A DNA stretch of 64,000 nt, taken from contig NZ_WIXK01000005.1 of the NCBI RefSeq assembly GCF_009617595.1, positions 248,001 to 312,000 on the forward strand, given 5' to 3'. Origin of the DNA: Tritonibacter aquimaris. GTDB taxonomy: Bacteria > Pseudomonadota > Alphaproteobacteria > Rhodobacterales > Rhodobacteraceae. The translations under genes and the position numbers were made by a program. Of this stretch, positions 8,367 to 17,599 are shown piece after piece. Position 1 is the stretch's first letter, and each line of letters opens with the position of its first letter. The notes beneath the pieces are model-generated. The model searched no databases. It was not told the DNA's origin and saw only the letters and a list, made by a program, of their open reading frames with translations.

Positions 8367-9089
8367 TAGGAACGACCCTTTGTTCTTGTCTCGACGGTGC
8401 TCTGCTGGTGAGATTTTGGCCAGGATACTTGCGCCTGTTTTGGCAGGCGCCGGGCTGGATTGAGCCGCAAGTTAGCAATCGTGGTCAAAAATAGTGTCAC
8501 TGGAGGGAGGCAGATCCGTTGAAGTTTCTTAGGTATGAAAGCTAGGGCTAATCCCCTAACGAAATGTCACTAAGCGTTAAATAATCAGAAGTTTGCGAAT
8601 GCAATTGACCGAAAATTGCTGCTAATTTTGCCGGAGCGTATCTTGAAGATCAGGCGGGCTTTTTCGGAGATTGTTGAACGTTGTGATTACGTAGGCTGTG
8701 CCCAGAAGCCGTTCTATACGTCTGAGAGAACGGCAGTGGCAGGGGGGCAGCAGTGGCTGTAGCAATAACGGATTTTAAAAAACGGCTCGTCATTCTGGCT
8801 CCTTCGTTAACAATATACGCTACCTGTGAGGTCAATATATCGGTAAGCAATGTGCCCTGAATGTGGCTGGGGCGAGGAAATAGAGGGGAATGACACACCA
8901 GCGATATCTTATGATAGAATGCCGCTACGAAGATGAATTAATGTATTAAATTTCAATATGGATTTGTTGGCTGTCTATGTTAGCGCCGATGAATGTGGCC
9001 GAAAACGGGTATTGGAATATGTCCGCCGCCGATTTTAGGATTAAAGGCTGCGGATTGTTTGGATTTTCACAGGTTAAACCGGGTCTGAT
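8367..9089. other. Long low-GC intergenic region with one probable small gene
   Basis: The 723 bases between the Hint gene and pgeF are visibly richer in A+T than their surroundings. I can support only the 47-codon frame at 8650-8793. A 22-codon frame starting with ATG at 8958 on the + strand has no ribosome binding site and is not called. No tRNA or other structured RNA was recognised. Confidence 0.6.
8650..8793 (-). CDS. Small protein of unknown function (47 aa)
   Basis: An ATG at 8793 is preceded by GAAGGAGCCAGA, a near-ideal ribosome binding site at ideal distance; this is the main evidence. The frame runs on upstream to 8898, but the internal start is far better. The product begins 'MTSRFLKSVIATATAAP' and ends in a basic tail 'QQSPKKPA'. 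It has no hydrophobic segment long enough for a membrane span. Function not recognised. The GC content is lower than that of neighbouring genes. Confidence 0.5.
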   Translation of the reverse strand: MTSRFLKSVIATATAAPLPLPFSQTYRTASGHSLRNHNVQQSPKKPA

Positions 9090-9845
9090 TCAAAGGCGGA
9101 TACAGGAAATCAGGCGGCCGTAATCGGCCTCTTTTGCGTGGGTGGTTCGGCGGAAAGAATAAAACCGCTCCGCATCGCTATAGGTGCAATGGTTGCTCCA
9201 TGCGGCCTGGCCGATGCCAGCTGCGCGCAGTTTTGCCAGCCCCAGCGCGGGCAGATCAAACAGCATGCGATCGTTTTCACCCTGAATGAAATATTGCGCG
9301 TGGTTTGGGTCTTGGCTCATGAAACTGTCGAAAAATTCAGGCCCCACCTCATATGCGGACTGTGAAATTGTTGGGCCAATAACGGCACGGATGTTTTCAC
9401 GTGTTGCGCCCAATGCCACCATTGCTTCAACGGTTGCTTCAAGCACGCCATCCAATGCGCCGCGCCAGCCCGCATGGGCCGCGCCAATGACCTGGGCGTC
9501 AGGGTCGCAAAACAACACGGGCTGACAGTCTGCGGTCAATATGGCCAGGGCAAGACCGGGCTGATTTGTGACCAAAGCATCTGCATGCGGGCGTGCATCT
9601 GACGCGCCGTGAACGGTAACCACATCCGCCGAATGCACCTGATGCACACCAATTAGGTTTTCGACGGCCACGCCCATCGCCTCGGCCGCGCGGGCGCGGT
9701 TGAGCAGCACGGCTTCGCGCTGGTCGCTGGATCCCAGACCACAGTTCAGCCCTTTGAAGATCCCCGAAGAGGCGCCGCCCCTGCGGGTGAAAAAACCGTG
9801 GTGGACCGGCGATAGCAGGTCAGATGTAAGAATTTCCAGTGTCAT
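9090..9845 (-). CDS. pgeF: Peptidoglycan editing factor PgeF (YfiH/laccase-domain)
   Basis: A 251-residue member of the multicopper-oxidoreductase-like YfiH family. The metal/active-site residues are in 'GVHQVHSADV', 'LTADCQPVLF' and 'GAAHAGWRGAL'. In E. coli, PgeF removes wrongly incorporated amino acids from peptidoglycan precursors; older annotations call the family 'polyphenol oxidase'. Its start codon overlaps the stop of the upstream methyltransferase by 4 bases, so it is the last gene of an lgt-methyltransferase-pgeF operon. Confidence 0.92.
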   Translation of the reverse strand: MTLEILTSDLLSPVHHGFFTRRGGASSGIFKGLNCGLGSSDQREAVLLNRARAAEAMGVAVENLIGVHQVHSADVVTVHGASDARPHADALVTNQPGLALAILTADCQPVLFCDPDAQVIGAAHAGWRGALDGVLEATVEAMVALGATRENIRAVIGPTISQSAYEVGPEFFDSFMSQDPNHAQYFIQGENDRMLFDLPALGLAKLRAAGIGQAAWSNHCTYSDAERFYSFRRTTHAKEADYGRLISCIRL

Positions 9846-10900
9846 GTATTCAATCCAGGTGGGGGTGTCTGGCTTTTGGGGAACAGCCCCATCACTTTGA
9901 ACAGGTTTCCCATTTCCTGCGGGTGCGTCAAGCGTCGATGTGCCTGAATCACCGTCTCAAGCGCGTCGCCGCTGAGCGGTTTTGCGAGCATTTGCGCACG
10001 GTTTGTGATGCCAAGCCGCTCTAGAAACACGCCCTGCGGGGTGACACGGCTGTGGGCGCATTGGGCGGCAACGGCCAGAGCCTCAAAATCCACATGTGCG
10101 GTAAGGTCAGCTTCGCCCGGCGTGTGCAGCGGATCTGCGGGAGCATGGGCGCGCAGCGCCTGAAGCGTGTCACCAAGGGAACGCCAGTCGCCGTAATCCA
10201 CCAACAGTGCCGCGCCGCCGTGATGTTCAATGCGCTGGCTGACTTCTGCCATGACCACCTGTGCTGCTTCGCAATGTTCTACCAGGTCGCCATCTTTGGT
10301 GTCTTCCAGACGATGGGCAAGCGCGGGTTGCGGGCTTGGTTGGCCCAAACCAAAGCTGAGCGCGCCGTCACGATAGCCCACGCGTTTTTCGGCCCAGTGA
10401 TCCCCTTGGCGGATGAATTGGCGAATGGGCAGCGCATCAAAGAATTCATTGGCCACAAGGTAAAGCGGCTGTTCCGGCAGATCCACCAGGTGATCAATGA
10501 AGGTCACATTATAAGGTGCGAGCGCCTGCTGTTGAATGTCGCGCAGCTTGGGTGACGCTTCGAGCAGGTGGACATTGATCGCGGCATGAAAGCCGGGCAC
10601 TGCACGGGTTGCGCGCAGCAAATCTGCCATCAGGGTGCCGCGACCGGGGCCGAGCTCCGCAAGGGTGATCTGTGCAGGCGCACCCTGATCAAGCCAGCAC
10701 TGCGCCAGGCAGAGCCCCAAGAGTTCGCCAAACATCTGCGAGATCTCAGGTGCGGTGATGAAATCACCCTCACGGCCAAAAGGGGTGCGATTGGTGTAAT
10801 AGCCAAATTCGGGGTGCAGCAGGCAGGCAGACATATAATCCGCCACCGTCATCGGGCCGTCGCTTTCAATGCGGGAGATGAGATGGTTGAGCAGGCTCAT
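9842..10900 (-). CDS. SAM-dependent methyltransferase, MidA/NDUFAF7 family
   Basis: A 352-residue protein of the DUF185 family. The SAM-binding loop is '[18 protein letters not shown]', and 'YFTNRTPFG'-like and '[15 protein letters not shown]' segments are typical of the family. The mitochondrial relative NDUFAF7 methylates an arginine of complex I subunit NDUFS2; a complex I assembly role here is inference. It overlaps lgt by 4 bases upstream and pgeF by 4 bases downstream, which indicates translational coupling. Confidence 0.88.
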   Translation of the reverse strand: MSLLNHLISRIESDGPMTVADYMSACLLHPEFGYYTNRTPFGREGDFITAPEISQMFGELLGLCLAQCWLDQGAPAQITLAELGPGRGTLMADLLRATRAVPGFHAAINVHLLEASPKLRDIQQQALAPYNVTFIDHLVDLPEQPLYLVANEFFDALPIRQFIRQGDHWAEKRVGYRDGALSFGLGQPSPQPALAHRLEDTKDGDLVEHCEAAQVVMAEVSQRIEHHGGAALLVDYGDWRSLGDTLQALRAHAPADPLHTPGEADLTAHVDFEALAVAAQCAHSRVTPQGVFLERLGITNRAQMLAKPLSGDALETVIQAHRRLTHPQEMGNLFKVMGLFPKSQTPPPGLNT

Positions 10901-11796
10901 GCGGTGGCCATCTTATTGCTGCGGGCGCGCAGGATCAGATAGGCACCAAGCGCGATCATCGGCAGTGACAGGGCCTGCCCCTGGGTTAACCCGTAGCCAT
11001 CGATATGCCAAGCCAGCCCCAGCGGGTTGCCGGGAGAGACAAATTGCAGATCGGGCTGGCGGAAGAACTCGACCACAAACCGCGCCGCGCCGTAGCCTGC
11101 CAGAAATACACCGGTGATAAAACCTGGGCGCAGAAAGGCCGCGCGGCGGTAGACCAGAAACAGGATCAGCGCGCCCAGGATTAATCCTTCGAGTGCAGCT
11201 TCATAAAGCTGGCTGGGGTGGCGCGCGCAAAGTTCACCCAGGGCCTGGCCGCAATCTTGCGCCAAAGTGCCGGGGAAGGCGACGCCCCAGGGGTGATCTG
11301 TGGCACGGCCCCAGAGTTCAGCGTTGATGAAATTTGCAAGCCGCCCCAGCATCAGCCCCGGTGCCACCGCATGGGCCACAAGGTCCGCCATCTGCAATGT
11401 GGGGATGTTATTGCGCGCCGCATAAATCCACGCGGCCGCAACCACGCCCAAAAGCCCGCCATGAAAGGCCATGCCGCCCTGCCAGATCAGCAGGATCTCC
11501 GTCGGGTTTGAGAGGTAGTAGGACGGCTGATAAAACAGCACAAAACCCAGGCGACCGCCTAGAACCACCCCAAGAATAATCCAGGTGATCAGATCTTCCA
11601 CCTGTTTGGGCTGCATCGGGGCGGTTTGGCTGGGCCAGAGCGCGGGGCGTTTCAGCGCCATTGCCGCCAGCTGCCAGGCAATCAGAATGCCAGCAATATA
11701 GGCAAGCGCATACCAGCGCAGGGCAAATTCAAAGCTGCCGATAGAAACCGAGAATAATTCGGGTGAAATTTCGGGAAAAGGGATCAAAGCGTGCAT
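10897..11796 (-). CDS. lgt: Prolipoprotein diacylglyceryl transferase
   Basis: A 299-residue inner-membrane enzyme that attaches diacylglycerol to the lipobox cysteine of prolipoproteins, the first step of lipoprotein maturation. The N-terminus '[16 protein letters not shown]' and '[13 protein letters not shown]' are typical, and the Lgt signature '[14 protein letters not shown]' is present. Seven spans are expected. The frame continues for 127 codons upstream, but the start at 11796 begins the conserved region and leaves the divergent ubiK gene intact. This enzyme would process the lipoproteins at 18698 and 34255. Confidence 0.95.
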   Translation of the reverse strand: MHALIPFPEISPELFSVSIGSFEFALRWYALAYIAGILIAWQLAAMALKRPALWPSQTAPMQPKQVEDLITWIILGVVLGGRLGFVLFYQPSYYLSNPTEILLIWQGGMAFHGGLLGVVAAAWIYAARNNIPTLQMADLVAHAVAPGLMLGRLANFINAELWGRATDHPWGVAFPGTLAQDCGQALGELCARHPSQLYEAALEGLILGALILFLVYRRAAFLRPGFITGVFLAGYGAARFVVEFFRQPDLQFVSPGNPLGLAWHIDGYGLTQGQALSLPMIALGAYLILRARSNKMATA

Positions 11797-11893
11797 ATAG
11801 GGTCCATGCCTTTGCATCAGGGCCAAAGTCAACGGCTTGCCGTTATTGGTTTGCTTGCCCATATAGGGGGTAAGCGTCACATGGAGAAGACCA

Positions 11894-12142
11894 ATGCAGA
11901 CTCGCAATAAGATCCTGGATGATATTTCGCAGTTGATGACCAATGCCATGGGTGTGGCACAGGGTGCGCGCGATGAGGCAGAGACCGCCGCCAAGAGCCT
12001 GGTGGACCGCTGGCTGGCAGATCGCGATTTTGTCACCCGCGAAGAATTTGATGCGGTGCGTGCGATGGCGCAGAAGGCCCGCGAAGAAAACGAAGCCCTG
12101 TCAGCGCGTCTGGCTGCAATCGAAGAAAAGCTCCAGGGCTGA
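11894..12142 (+). CDS. ubiK: Accessory factor UbiK family protein
   Basis: An 82-residue, helix-rich protein of the YqiC/BMFP family. In enterobacteria UbiK supports ubiquinone biosynthesis and binds membranes as a coiled-coil trimer. The C-terminal half ('[20 protein letters not shown]') is the conserved heptad region. GGAGAAGACCA before the ATG is a good ribosome binding site. It is divergent from lgt and followed by a terminator. Confidence 0.85.
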   Translation: MQTRNKILDDISQLMTNAMGVAQGARDEAETAAKSLVDRWLADRDFVTREEFDAVRAMAQKAREENEALSARLAAIEEKLQG

Positions 12143-12183
12143 TTGCACCAGAAGGCCGGTGCGGCGCAGGTGAGCATCGTCAG

Positions 12184-12212
12184 AACACGTCCGGATCCGG
12201 GCGTGTTTTTTT
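12184..12212 (+). terminator. Intrinsic terminator after ubiK
   Basis: AACACG / CGTGTT outer stem with a CCGG / CCGG inner part, followed by a T-run; also usable by the convergent permease gene. Confidence 0.7.
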
Positions 12213-12214
12213 AT

Positions 12215-13477
12215 TTATTCAACGGCGGCGCCAAAGATAACAATCATCACACCCAGCAGCGCAAACCCGCCAAAACACAGCGTCCGCATGCTCTGGCCGG
12301 TGTGGTTGGCGCGCAAAGCCGCGAGACCTGCCTGCAGCGCATAATAAAGTGCAAAGGCGCGTGAGGCATAGGTGATGATTTCAAACACATCTGATTGCCA
12401 GGTGAGCCAGAGCCCAAAGCCTGTGAGCAGCGCGTAAACCGCAGTGGCGGGCAGGCGATGGCGGGTGAGCTCGGCAATCAATCCGCCAGATCCGGCGGTG
12501 TCGGCCACCGCCGCGCTGAACTGCGCGCTGAGTGCGGCAGCCACCAAAAGCATCGGCAGAATCGGGGCAACCACTGCCATCAGCGGAATAATCGCAGTTT
12601 CTTCCAGCGCCATTGCATCAGGGGCAAAGATGAAGGTCAGGCACAGGATATAGATCATATAGATCACGCTGGAGAGGATCTGCGCCAGTTTGAGGGCACG
12701 CACGCGGGTGTCGGCGTCATAGCTGTCGCCCAGATAGCGCGCGGTTTCAAAGCCTTGCACCGTGACCAATAGGCCAAAGCCAAGCGTGACCGCACCCCAT
12801 CCTGTCTGCGTTGGCGCAGACCAGACCAGCGTGCCATGATGAAGGTGATCCGCAAAGGACCAGATCAGGGCAAACAACAGCCCAGCAATAATCGACAGTT
12901 TTACCCCAACTGAGATCTGCTCCATCCGCTCCAATGCGCCAAAACCACGGCTCCAGCCCACCAGCAGGATCAATGCGAACACGCCGCTGGTCACCAGGCG
13001 CGCGTGAAACGCATCATTGGTGTCTGTCAGTGTCAGCGCAAATGAGCCCAACAGGTTGAGATAATAAGCCACAGAGACAAAATAGGCGAAGGCCAGCGCC
13101 CAGGCGCTTGTTGTTTCGATCACGCGGTGGAGGCGCGGCTCGCTGTGACGGTGTTCCAGCCAACGGATATTAAACGTGATCGTGCGGCCAAACCCAGATG
13201 CGAGCAGACACAGAAGCGCCATCACCAGCGGTGCGAAAGCGCCGTATGAGGCATTCAATATGGGGCCCAGCACCAGAAAACCGCTGCCGATGATCGACGC
13301 CAGCGGCGTGATGGTGGCGCGCCACAGCGGCGCGTGGGCAAGGCGTGGCCACATCAATACAGCGCCGCATATAACGCAGGTCACAACAATCAGGGAATTG
13401 AGCAGCATCGGGGGCGAATCCGCCAGTTGTTTCAGTGATGTCAGCGTGATTTGACCCCAGTCCTGCGGCGAGTTCAA
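12215..13477 (-). CDS. APC-superfamily-like integral membrane transporter
   Basis: Up to 420 residues with about 11 membrane spans. 'LASIIGSGFLVLGPIL' near residue 60 resembles the unwound first helix of LeuT-fold/APC amino-acid transporters. I cannot name a subfamily. The longest frame starts at a TTG (13477) with no ribosome binding site; an ATG at 13408 gives 397 residues and still includes all the spans. It lies directly downstream of the SPFH gene, but a strong hairpin separates them, so co-transcription depends on read-through. Confidence 0.65.
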   Translation of the reverse strand: MNSPQDWGQITLTSLKQLADSPPMLLNSLIVVTCVICGAVLMWPRLAHAPLWRATITPLASIIGSGFLVLGPILNASYGAFAPLVMALLCLLASGFGRTITFNIRWLEHRHSEPRLHRVIETTSAWALAFAYFVSVAYYLNLLGSFALTLTDTNDAFHARLVTSGVFALILLVGWSRGFGALERMEQISVGVKLSIIAGLLFALIWSFADHLHHGTLVWSAPTQTGWGAVTLGFGLLVTVQGFETARYLGDSYDADTRVRALKLAQILSSVIYMIYILCLTFIFAPDAMALEETAIIPLMAVVAPILPMLLVAAALSAQFSAAVADTAGSGGLIAELTRHRLPATAVYALLTGFGLWLTWQSDVFEIITYASRAFALYYALQAGLAALRANHTGQSMRTLCFGGFALLGVMIVIFGAAVE

Positions 13478-13480
13478 ACC

Positions 13481-13510
13481 AAATAAAACGCGCCCCAGGT
13501 GGAGCGCGTT
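13481..13510 (-). terminator. Intrinsic terminator after the SPFH gene
   Basis: On the minus strand AACGCGC and GCGCGTT pair around a 10-base loop and are followed by TTTATTT. It lies 27 bases past the SPFH stop and only a few bases before the longest start of the next gene. Confidence 0.75.
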
Positions 13511-13536
13511 GAGAGGTCATTCACTACGTGGCGTGG

Positions 13537-14973
13537 CTATTTTTGATCCGCAATCTCGCGATCATAATCAAGCCGTTCCGCGGCCTGCAGGGTCAGGATT
13601 TGAAACAGGCGCGAGGCTTCATCATCCGATCCTACCGGCGCGCCGCCCGCCGCGCCGCCGCTGCCAAAGACATAGGTGGGCACATTGCGTTTGGCAAAGG
13701 CGTCCGCCCAAAGACGTTGGATTTCAACCTCAGCATCGAGTTTCTGCGCCAGCGCATTATCCGCCGCAAGGATCTGGCGTTTGGCATAGGCTTCGGCGTC
13801 GGCGGCAACCTGCACCGATTCCGCATCAATGCGCGCTTTTTCCAGCAGGATTTCAGACTGTTCCTTGGCAATGCGGGCGGCTTCGCGTTCCCGCTCGGCT
13901 GCGGTGATCGCCAGCTGTTTTTCGGTTTCCGCATCGGTTGTGCGTTCAATCTGGATCACTTTGGCCGCGGCCTGACGTTCTGCGACTTCGCGCTCACCGC
14001 GGGCCACCGCCAAAAGTTTCTGCTCCTCTTCCTGAATGCGCTGTTCGCGGGCAATGGCGCGGTCAGCTGCGGCCTGTTGGCGCAGGGCCATACGGTCTTT
14101 GAACTTTTTGTTCGGATTCACGTCTGTCACACGTGCAGAAGTGACGGTGATGCCAAATTTGGTGAAGCTCTGCTCCTTGCGGCGGGGCTGGCCGGTGCTG
14201 TCGAGCAGCTTTTGCACCACAAAGATGGTTTTGGTGTCTTCGCCAAACTCTTCCTGATCTTTGCCAAGGGAGGCATTGGCCGAGCCTTTGCGGCTCTCAC
14301 CGGTTGGAACCTGCTGTTCGATCCGGCGCACAAGGTAGATGCCATCTTCCATCTGGCGCTGGAATTCATTGTTGAACTCGGTCTTGCCACCCTGAAAGTA
14401 ATCTTCGGCTGACATGAGCGCGGCATTGGCGCCAAGTGTCTCCTCAAAGGCGGGCACAAGTTCGGTGCGCAGCAGGTTTTCCGGCGTGCGGTACTGGCGC
14501 GCAAGACGCAGGAACGCATCCTGATCAGACGGCAGCTCAAAACGTGCGGTGGCAGACACAAACGCGTCGACCTGATCGAGAAAGACCAAAGACTTCGGAG
14601 CCAGATCCGCGCTCATCTGGGCGCTATTATTTTCCGCATTAACGCCACCGTTGCCAGAGGTGGACGCCTGCACGGACATTGCGTTTTTCCACGCATTGTA
14701 GCGGCCAAACAGATAGGTGTTATAGCCGGTGTCTGAGACCATCTTCTCTTCGCCGAGGATGGTGCGCACGTGGTATTTGAAACCAGGCTCGGCATAAAAG
14801 AACATGCCGTTGAAGGTGGAGATCACGAATAGCAACATCCCCCCCGCCTTAAGGCCAAGACCAATAATGCCGACCAGCCCATCCAGGTTGCGGTTTTCAT
14901 TGAAATCAAAGGCGCGGCGCAGAGCAAATCCAGCGGCGATGATGAATATCGATAAGATAGGTAAGAAGATCAT
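13537..14973 (-). CDS. SPFH (prohibitin/flotillin-like) membrane protein
   Basis: A 478-residue protein. Residues about 1-20 and 32-58 are membrane spans. An SPFH/Band 7 region follows to about residue 290. A long charged coiled coil then runs from about residue 290 to 430, rich in Glu/Arg/Ala/Gln ('REREVAERQAAAKVIQIER'). A Gly/Ala-rich stretch lies near the end. Such proteins form large membrane-associated rings that organise membrane microdomains. AGAGAGG lies seven bases before the ATG. The SPFH part is divergent and the exact subfamily is unclear. Confidence 0.82.
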   Translation of the reverse strand: MIFLPILSIFIIAAGFALRRAFDFNENRNLDGLVGIIGLGLKAGGMLLFVISTFNGMFFYAEPGFKYHVRTILGEEKMVSDTGYNTYLFGRYNAWKNAMSVQASTSGNGGVNAENNSAQMSADLAPKSLVFLDQVDAFVSATARFELPSDQDAFLRLARQYRTPENLLRTELVPAFEETLGANAALMSAEDYFQGGKTEFNNEFQRQMEDGIYLVRRIEQQVPTGESRKGSANASLGKDQEEFGEDTKTIFVVQKLLDSTGQPRRKEQSFTKFGITVTSARVTDVNPNKKFKDRMALRQQAAADRAIAREQRIQEEEQKLLAVARGEREVAERQAAAKVIQIERTTDAETEKQLAITAAEREREAARIAKEQSEILLEKARIDAESVQVAADAEAYAKRQILAADNALAQKLDAEVEIQRLWADAFAKRNVPTYVFGSGGAAGGAPVGSDDEASRLFQILTLQAAERLDYDREIADQK

Positions 14974-15322
14974 AATGTACCTCTCTGATATATATGAAAA
15001 ATAACCTTGTGGTTGAAATATGGGTATTGTTCACAAGTTTTTGAAGTGCTGCGAGATTGTATTGAATATTTTTAGTATTCAACGGTATGCAATTGTGGTG
15101 TTCGCGTCACAGTTCGGTATGGGCTTCGGCGATGTTGCAGTCAGGGTTTTCATCTGTTTTTGGTAAAACTATGACAGGAACATAAACAACCTGATATGGA
15201 ATTGTTGATGTTGGAGCTTGTGGCTCATCACTGATCGCCCTGCGTGTTGCAGGGCATTGACAAGATCCTTCGACCGACGCTGCGCGTGGGTGGGATCTGT
15301 GTGGATGACACAGGCTTTATCA
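14974..15322. other. Intergenic region with an inverted repeat
   Basis: A 349-base A+T-rich gap between the SPFH gene and the YjhX-like gene, which are divergent. The only marked structure is the inverted repeat at 15062-15082. No gene was recognised. Confidence 0.6.
15062..15082. repeat. 7-bp inverted repeat, possible operator
   Basis: TTGAATA and TATTCAA are separated by 7 bases in the spacer between two divergent genes. The spacing suits a dimeric regulator, but chance occurrence in A+T-rich DNA is quite possible. Confidence 0.3.
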
Positions 15323-15580
15323 ATGAATATCTCAAAAAACGAACAGCGTGTTTTGCACGCTTTGGCCCAGGGTGGGCGGATTTGTTATGAACGCGGGCCA
15401 AATGGCCGGGTGCTTGAGGTTATGTGCCTCACCCGTGATGGTATGATCCTTAGCAATTGTACGCTGGAGATCTTTGCCAAACTCAGACGCAAACGCTTGA
15501 TCGAATCCCGCCATTCCTGCCCCTATCGGATTTCCGAAAAGGGCCGTAAATCGGTACGGGCACAACTGGACAACCGTTAA
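15323..15580 (+). CDS. YjhX family toxin homologue
   Basis: The product has 85 residues, the same length as E. coli YjhX. It begins '[18 protein letters not shown]' and contains '[15 protein letters not shown]' and '[13 protein letters not shown]', all typical of the family (UPF0386). E. coli YjhX (TopAI) is described as a topoisomerase I inhibitor paired with the antitoxin YjhQ, an acetyltransferase. No such gene is adjacent here, so it is an orphan and may have another role. The frame continues upstream to 15218, but the conserved N-terminus starts at the ATG at 15323. The ribosome binding site is weak. Confidence 0.88.
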   Translation: MNISKNEQRVLHALAQGGRICYERGPNGRVLEVMCLTRDGMILSNCTLEIFAKLRRKRLIESRHSCPYRISEKGRKSVRAQLDNR

Positions 15581-15903
15581 AAGTAGATCGGCAAAGGGGC
15601 GCAGCTGCTCCTTTGCCTGTCTTTAGCGGGGTGTTTGCGTGTTTGTGGCGATCGCCGTTTTGTATCGCGCTTTCAGGATTTTGGATGTTGGGCTGCCGAA
15701 ATTGGGTAGTGGCAATATTTTGCGTATAGATTCCGGTCATCCACAACTTATTGCAGTTATCCCCAAATAAAGGGGTTGCCAGATGAGGCTTCGATCTTCA
15801 CCATATTTTGTAGAGAAGCGGTATTCTGCCCCTTCTTATAGAGCTGAAAGCTAACCTTAGGGGTGCTGCCACTCCTTATGATTAGAGCGAAAGAGGTGGA
15901 CCC
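15581..15903. other. Intergenic region, terminator then probable promoter
   Basis: A 323-base gap. The first part holds the terminator at 15590-15624. The rest has no recognisable gene and presumably includes the promoter of the YbjN gene; no clear -35/-10 pair was assigned. Confidence 0.55.
15590..15624 (+). terminator. Probable terminator after the YjhX-like gene
   Basis: Perfect GGCAAAGG / CCTTTGCC stem enclosing GCAGCTGC, followed by TGTCTTT. Confidence 0.6.
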
Positions 15904-16404
15904 ATGTCCCTTTCCGAGCATCAACTTTTTGAAGAAGCCCATCCCATAGATGTTGTCGAACACCTGGCGTCGCATCACGAGTGGGATTTTGATCGTATCG
16001 GGGATGATCAGATTGCCATGGCGGTTGAAGGCCAGTGGCGCACTTATTCTCTGACCCTTGCCTGGTCCGATTACGAAGAAACGCTGCGCATGGTCTGCAG
16101 CTTTGAGATGGAGCCGCCCGAGGCGCGTCTTACCGGACTTTATGAGCTGATCAACAAGATGAATGATCAGTGCTGGACCGGATCTTTTACCTATTGGCCG
16201 GATCACAAGCTGATGCTGTACCGTTACGGCCTGCTGCTGAGCGGCGGCCAGATGGTTCTGCCCCAACAGATCGACCAGCTGATGAAAATGGCCGTTGCCA
16301 ATTGCGAACGGTTTTATCCGGCGATTCAGATGAATGTCTGGGGTGAACGCACGCCAGCTGAGGCGATGCAGGTCGCCATTGCAGAGGCTTACGGGCGGGC
16401 GTAA
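15904..16404 (+). CDS. YbjN domain-containing protein
   Basis: A 166-residue protein of the YbjN family (chaperone-like, related in fold to type III secretion chaperones). Typical segments are 'HHEWDFDRIGDDQIAMAVEG' and 'RYGLLLSGGQ'. In enterobacteria YbjN affects stress responses and motility, but the molecular role is unsettled. AGAGGTGGACCC precedes the ATG. proC follows after 42 bases on the same strand, a neighbourhood common in Rhodobacteraceae. Confidence 0.88.
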   Translation: MSLSEHQLFEEAHPIDVVEHLASHHEWDFDRIGDDQIAMAVEGQWRTYSLTLAWSDYEETLRMVCSFEMEPPEARLTGLYELINKMNDQCWTGSFTYWPDHKLMLYRYGLLLSGGQMVLPQQIDQLMKMAVANCERFYPAIQMNVWGERTPAEAMQVAIAEAYGRA

Positions 16405-16446
16405 GACTTGCCCTAAACCTGACGATAATAGGGGAGGGGCATACCC

Positions 16447-17262
16447 ATGGTGACATCGGATGTAGTTGAGCGCGGCCTGGTGCTGCTGGGCTGTGGTAAA
16501 ATGGGCTCTGCCATGTTGGCGGGCTGGCTGGACGGGGGGCTGCCTGCCACATCCGTCTGGGTGCAGGATCCCAACCCGTCTGATTGGGTGCAAAACAGTG
16601 GCGTGCACGTAAACGCCAGCCTTCCGGAAAAGCCTGCGATCGTGCTGATTGCGGTAAAGCCGCAAATGATGGCCGAGGCGCTGCCGGTGCTGAAATCTTA
16701 TGGCGGGGGTGGCACGTTGTTTGTGTCGGTGGCTGCCGGGATTTCGATCGCAACCTTTGAAGATATCCTGGGCACAGGCACGCCGATTGTGCGCGCAATG
16801 CCCAATACTCCTGCGGCAATTTCCCGTGGCATCACCGCAATCATCGGCAATGAACACTGCAGCCCGCTGGATCTGAACGCAGCGGACCTGTTGTTGTCTG
16901 CGGTGGGACAAGTTGTGCGCCTTGAAAACGAAGGCCAGATGGATGCGGTGACAGCGGTGTCTGGCTCTGGTCCCGCCTATGTGTTCCATCTGATTGAAAC
17001 GCTTGCGGCAGCAGGTGTGGCAGAGGGGCTGTCGCCCCAGCTGGCGCTGCAGCTTGCACAGGCAACGGTGGCAGGTGCTGGTGCGCTGGCGGAAACCGCC
17101 ACAGAGGGGCCCGATCAGCTGCGGGTGAATGTCACAAGCCCCGGCGGCACCACCCAGGCCGCGCTTGAGGTGCTGATGAACGAAGAAGAGGGCTTCCCCG
17201 CCTTGCTGAAACGCGCGGTTGCGGCGGCATCAAACCGATCAAAGGAGCTATCACGTGGCTGA
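16447..17262 (+). CDS. proC: Pyrroline-5-carboxylate reductase
   Basis: A 271-residue enzyme for the last step of proline synthesis (P5C + NAD(P)H to proline). The dinucleotide-binding motif is 'LLGCGKMGSAML' near residue 13. The C-terminal P5CR signature covers 'VTAVSGSGPAYVF' and 'VNVTSPGGTTQAALEVL'. GGAGGGGCATACCC gives a strong ribosome binding site. Its last 8 bases overlap the GTG start of the following CsaA-like gene. Confidence 0.96.
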   Translation: MVTSDVVERGLVLLGCGKMGSAMLAGWLDGGLPATSVWVQDPNPSDWVQNSGVHVNASLPEKPAIVLIAVKPQMMAEALPVLKSYGGGGTLFVSVAAGISIATFEDILGTGTPIVRAMPNTPAAISRGITAIIGNEHCSPLDLNAADLLLSAVGQVVRLENEGQMDAVTAVSGSGPAYVFHLIETLAAAGVAEGLSPQLALQLAQATVAGAGALAETATEGPDQLRVNVTSPGGTTQAALEVLMNEEEGFPALLKRAVAAASNRSKELSRG

Positions 17263-17599
17263 GATCACATTTGAGGATTTCCAGAAGGTTGATGTGCGCA
17301 CCGGCCGTGTGGTGCATGCCGAAGCCTTTCCCGAGGCGCGCAAGCCCGCGATTAAGATGTGGATCGATTTTGGCGGCGACATTGGCGAAAAGAAGACTTC
17401 AGCTCAGGTGACCGCGCATTACGATGTGGAAAGCCTCATAGGCAAACAGGTGTTGGCAGTGGTGAATTTCCCGCCGCGCCAGATCGGCCCGTTCATGTCC
17501 GAGGTGCTGGTGCTTGGCTTACCCGATGCCACCGGCGAGGTGGTGCTGATCGGCCCCGATGATGTGGCGGATGTGCCTCTAGGCGGGAGGCTGCATTGA
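17255..17599 (+). CDS. tRNA-binding/CsaA-like protein
   Basis: A 114-residue, single-domain OB-fold protein of the CsaA/EMAP-II type ('FEDFQKVDVRTGRVV', 'IDFGGDIG', 'GKQVLAVVNFPPRQIGPF'). CsaA homologues bind tRNA or unfolded proteins. A longer frame exists, but GTG at 17255 is preceded by AAAGGAGCTATCAC and begins the conserved domain. It overlaps proC by 8 bases upstream and the dehydrogenase by 4 bases downstream, so the three genes are coupled. Confidence 0.92.
   Translation: MAEITFEDFQKVDVRTGRVVHAEAFPEARKPAIKMWIDFGGDIGEKKTSAQVTAHYDVESLIGKQVLAVVNFPPRQIGPFMSEVLVLGLPDATGEVVLIGPDDVADVPLGGRLH

Noticed and set aside
15735-15768. DnaA-box-like words (TCCACAAC, TTATCCCC)
   Set aside because: Imperfect matches to TTATCCACA and only two of them; not enough for an origin or DnaA-regulated site.
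15757-16989. 410-codon frame on the minus strand
   Set aside because: It runs antisense to the YbjN gene and half of proC, both clear genes with good ribosome binding sites.
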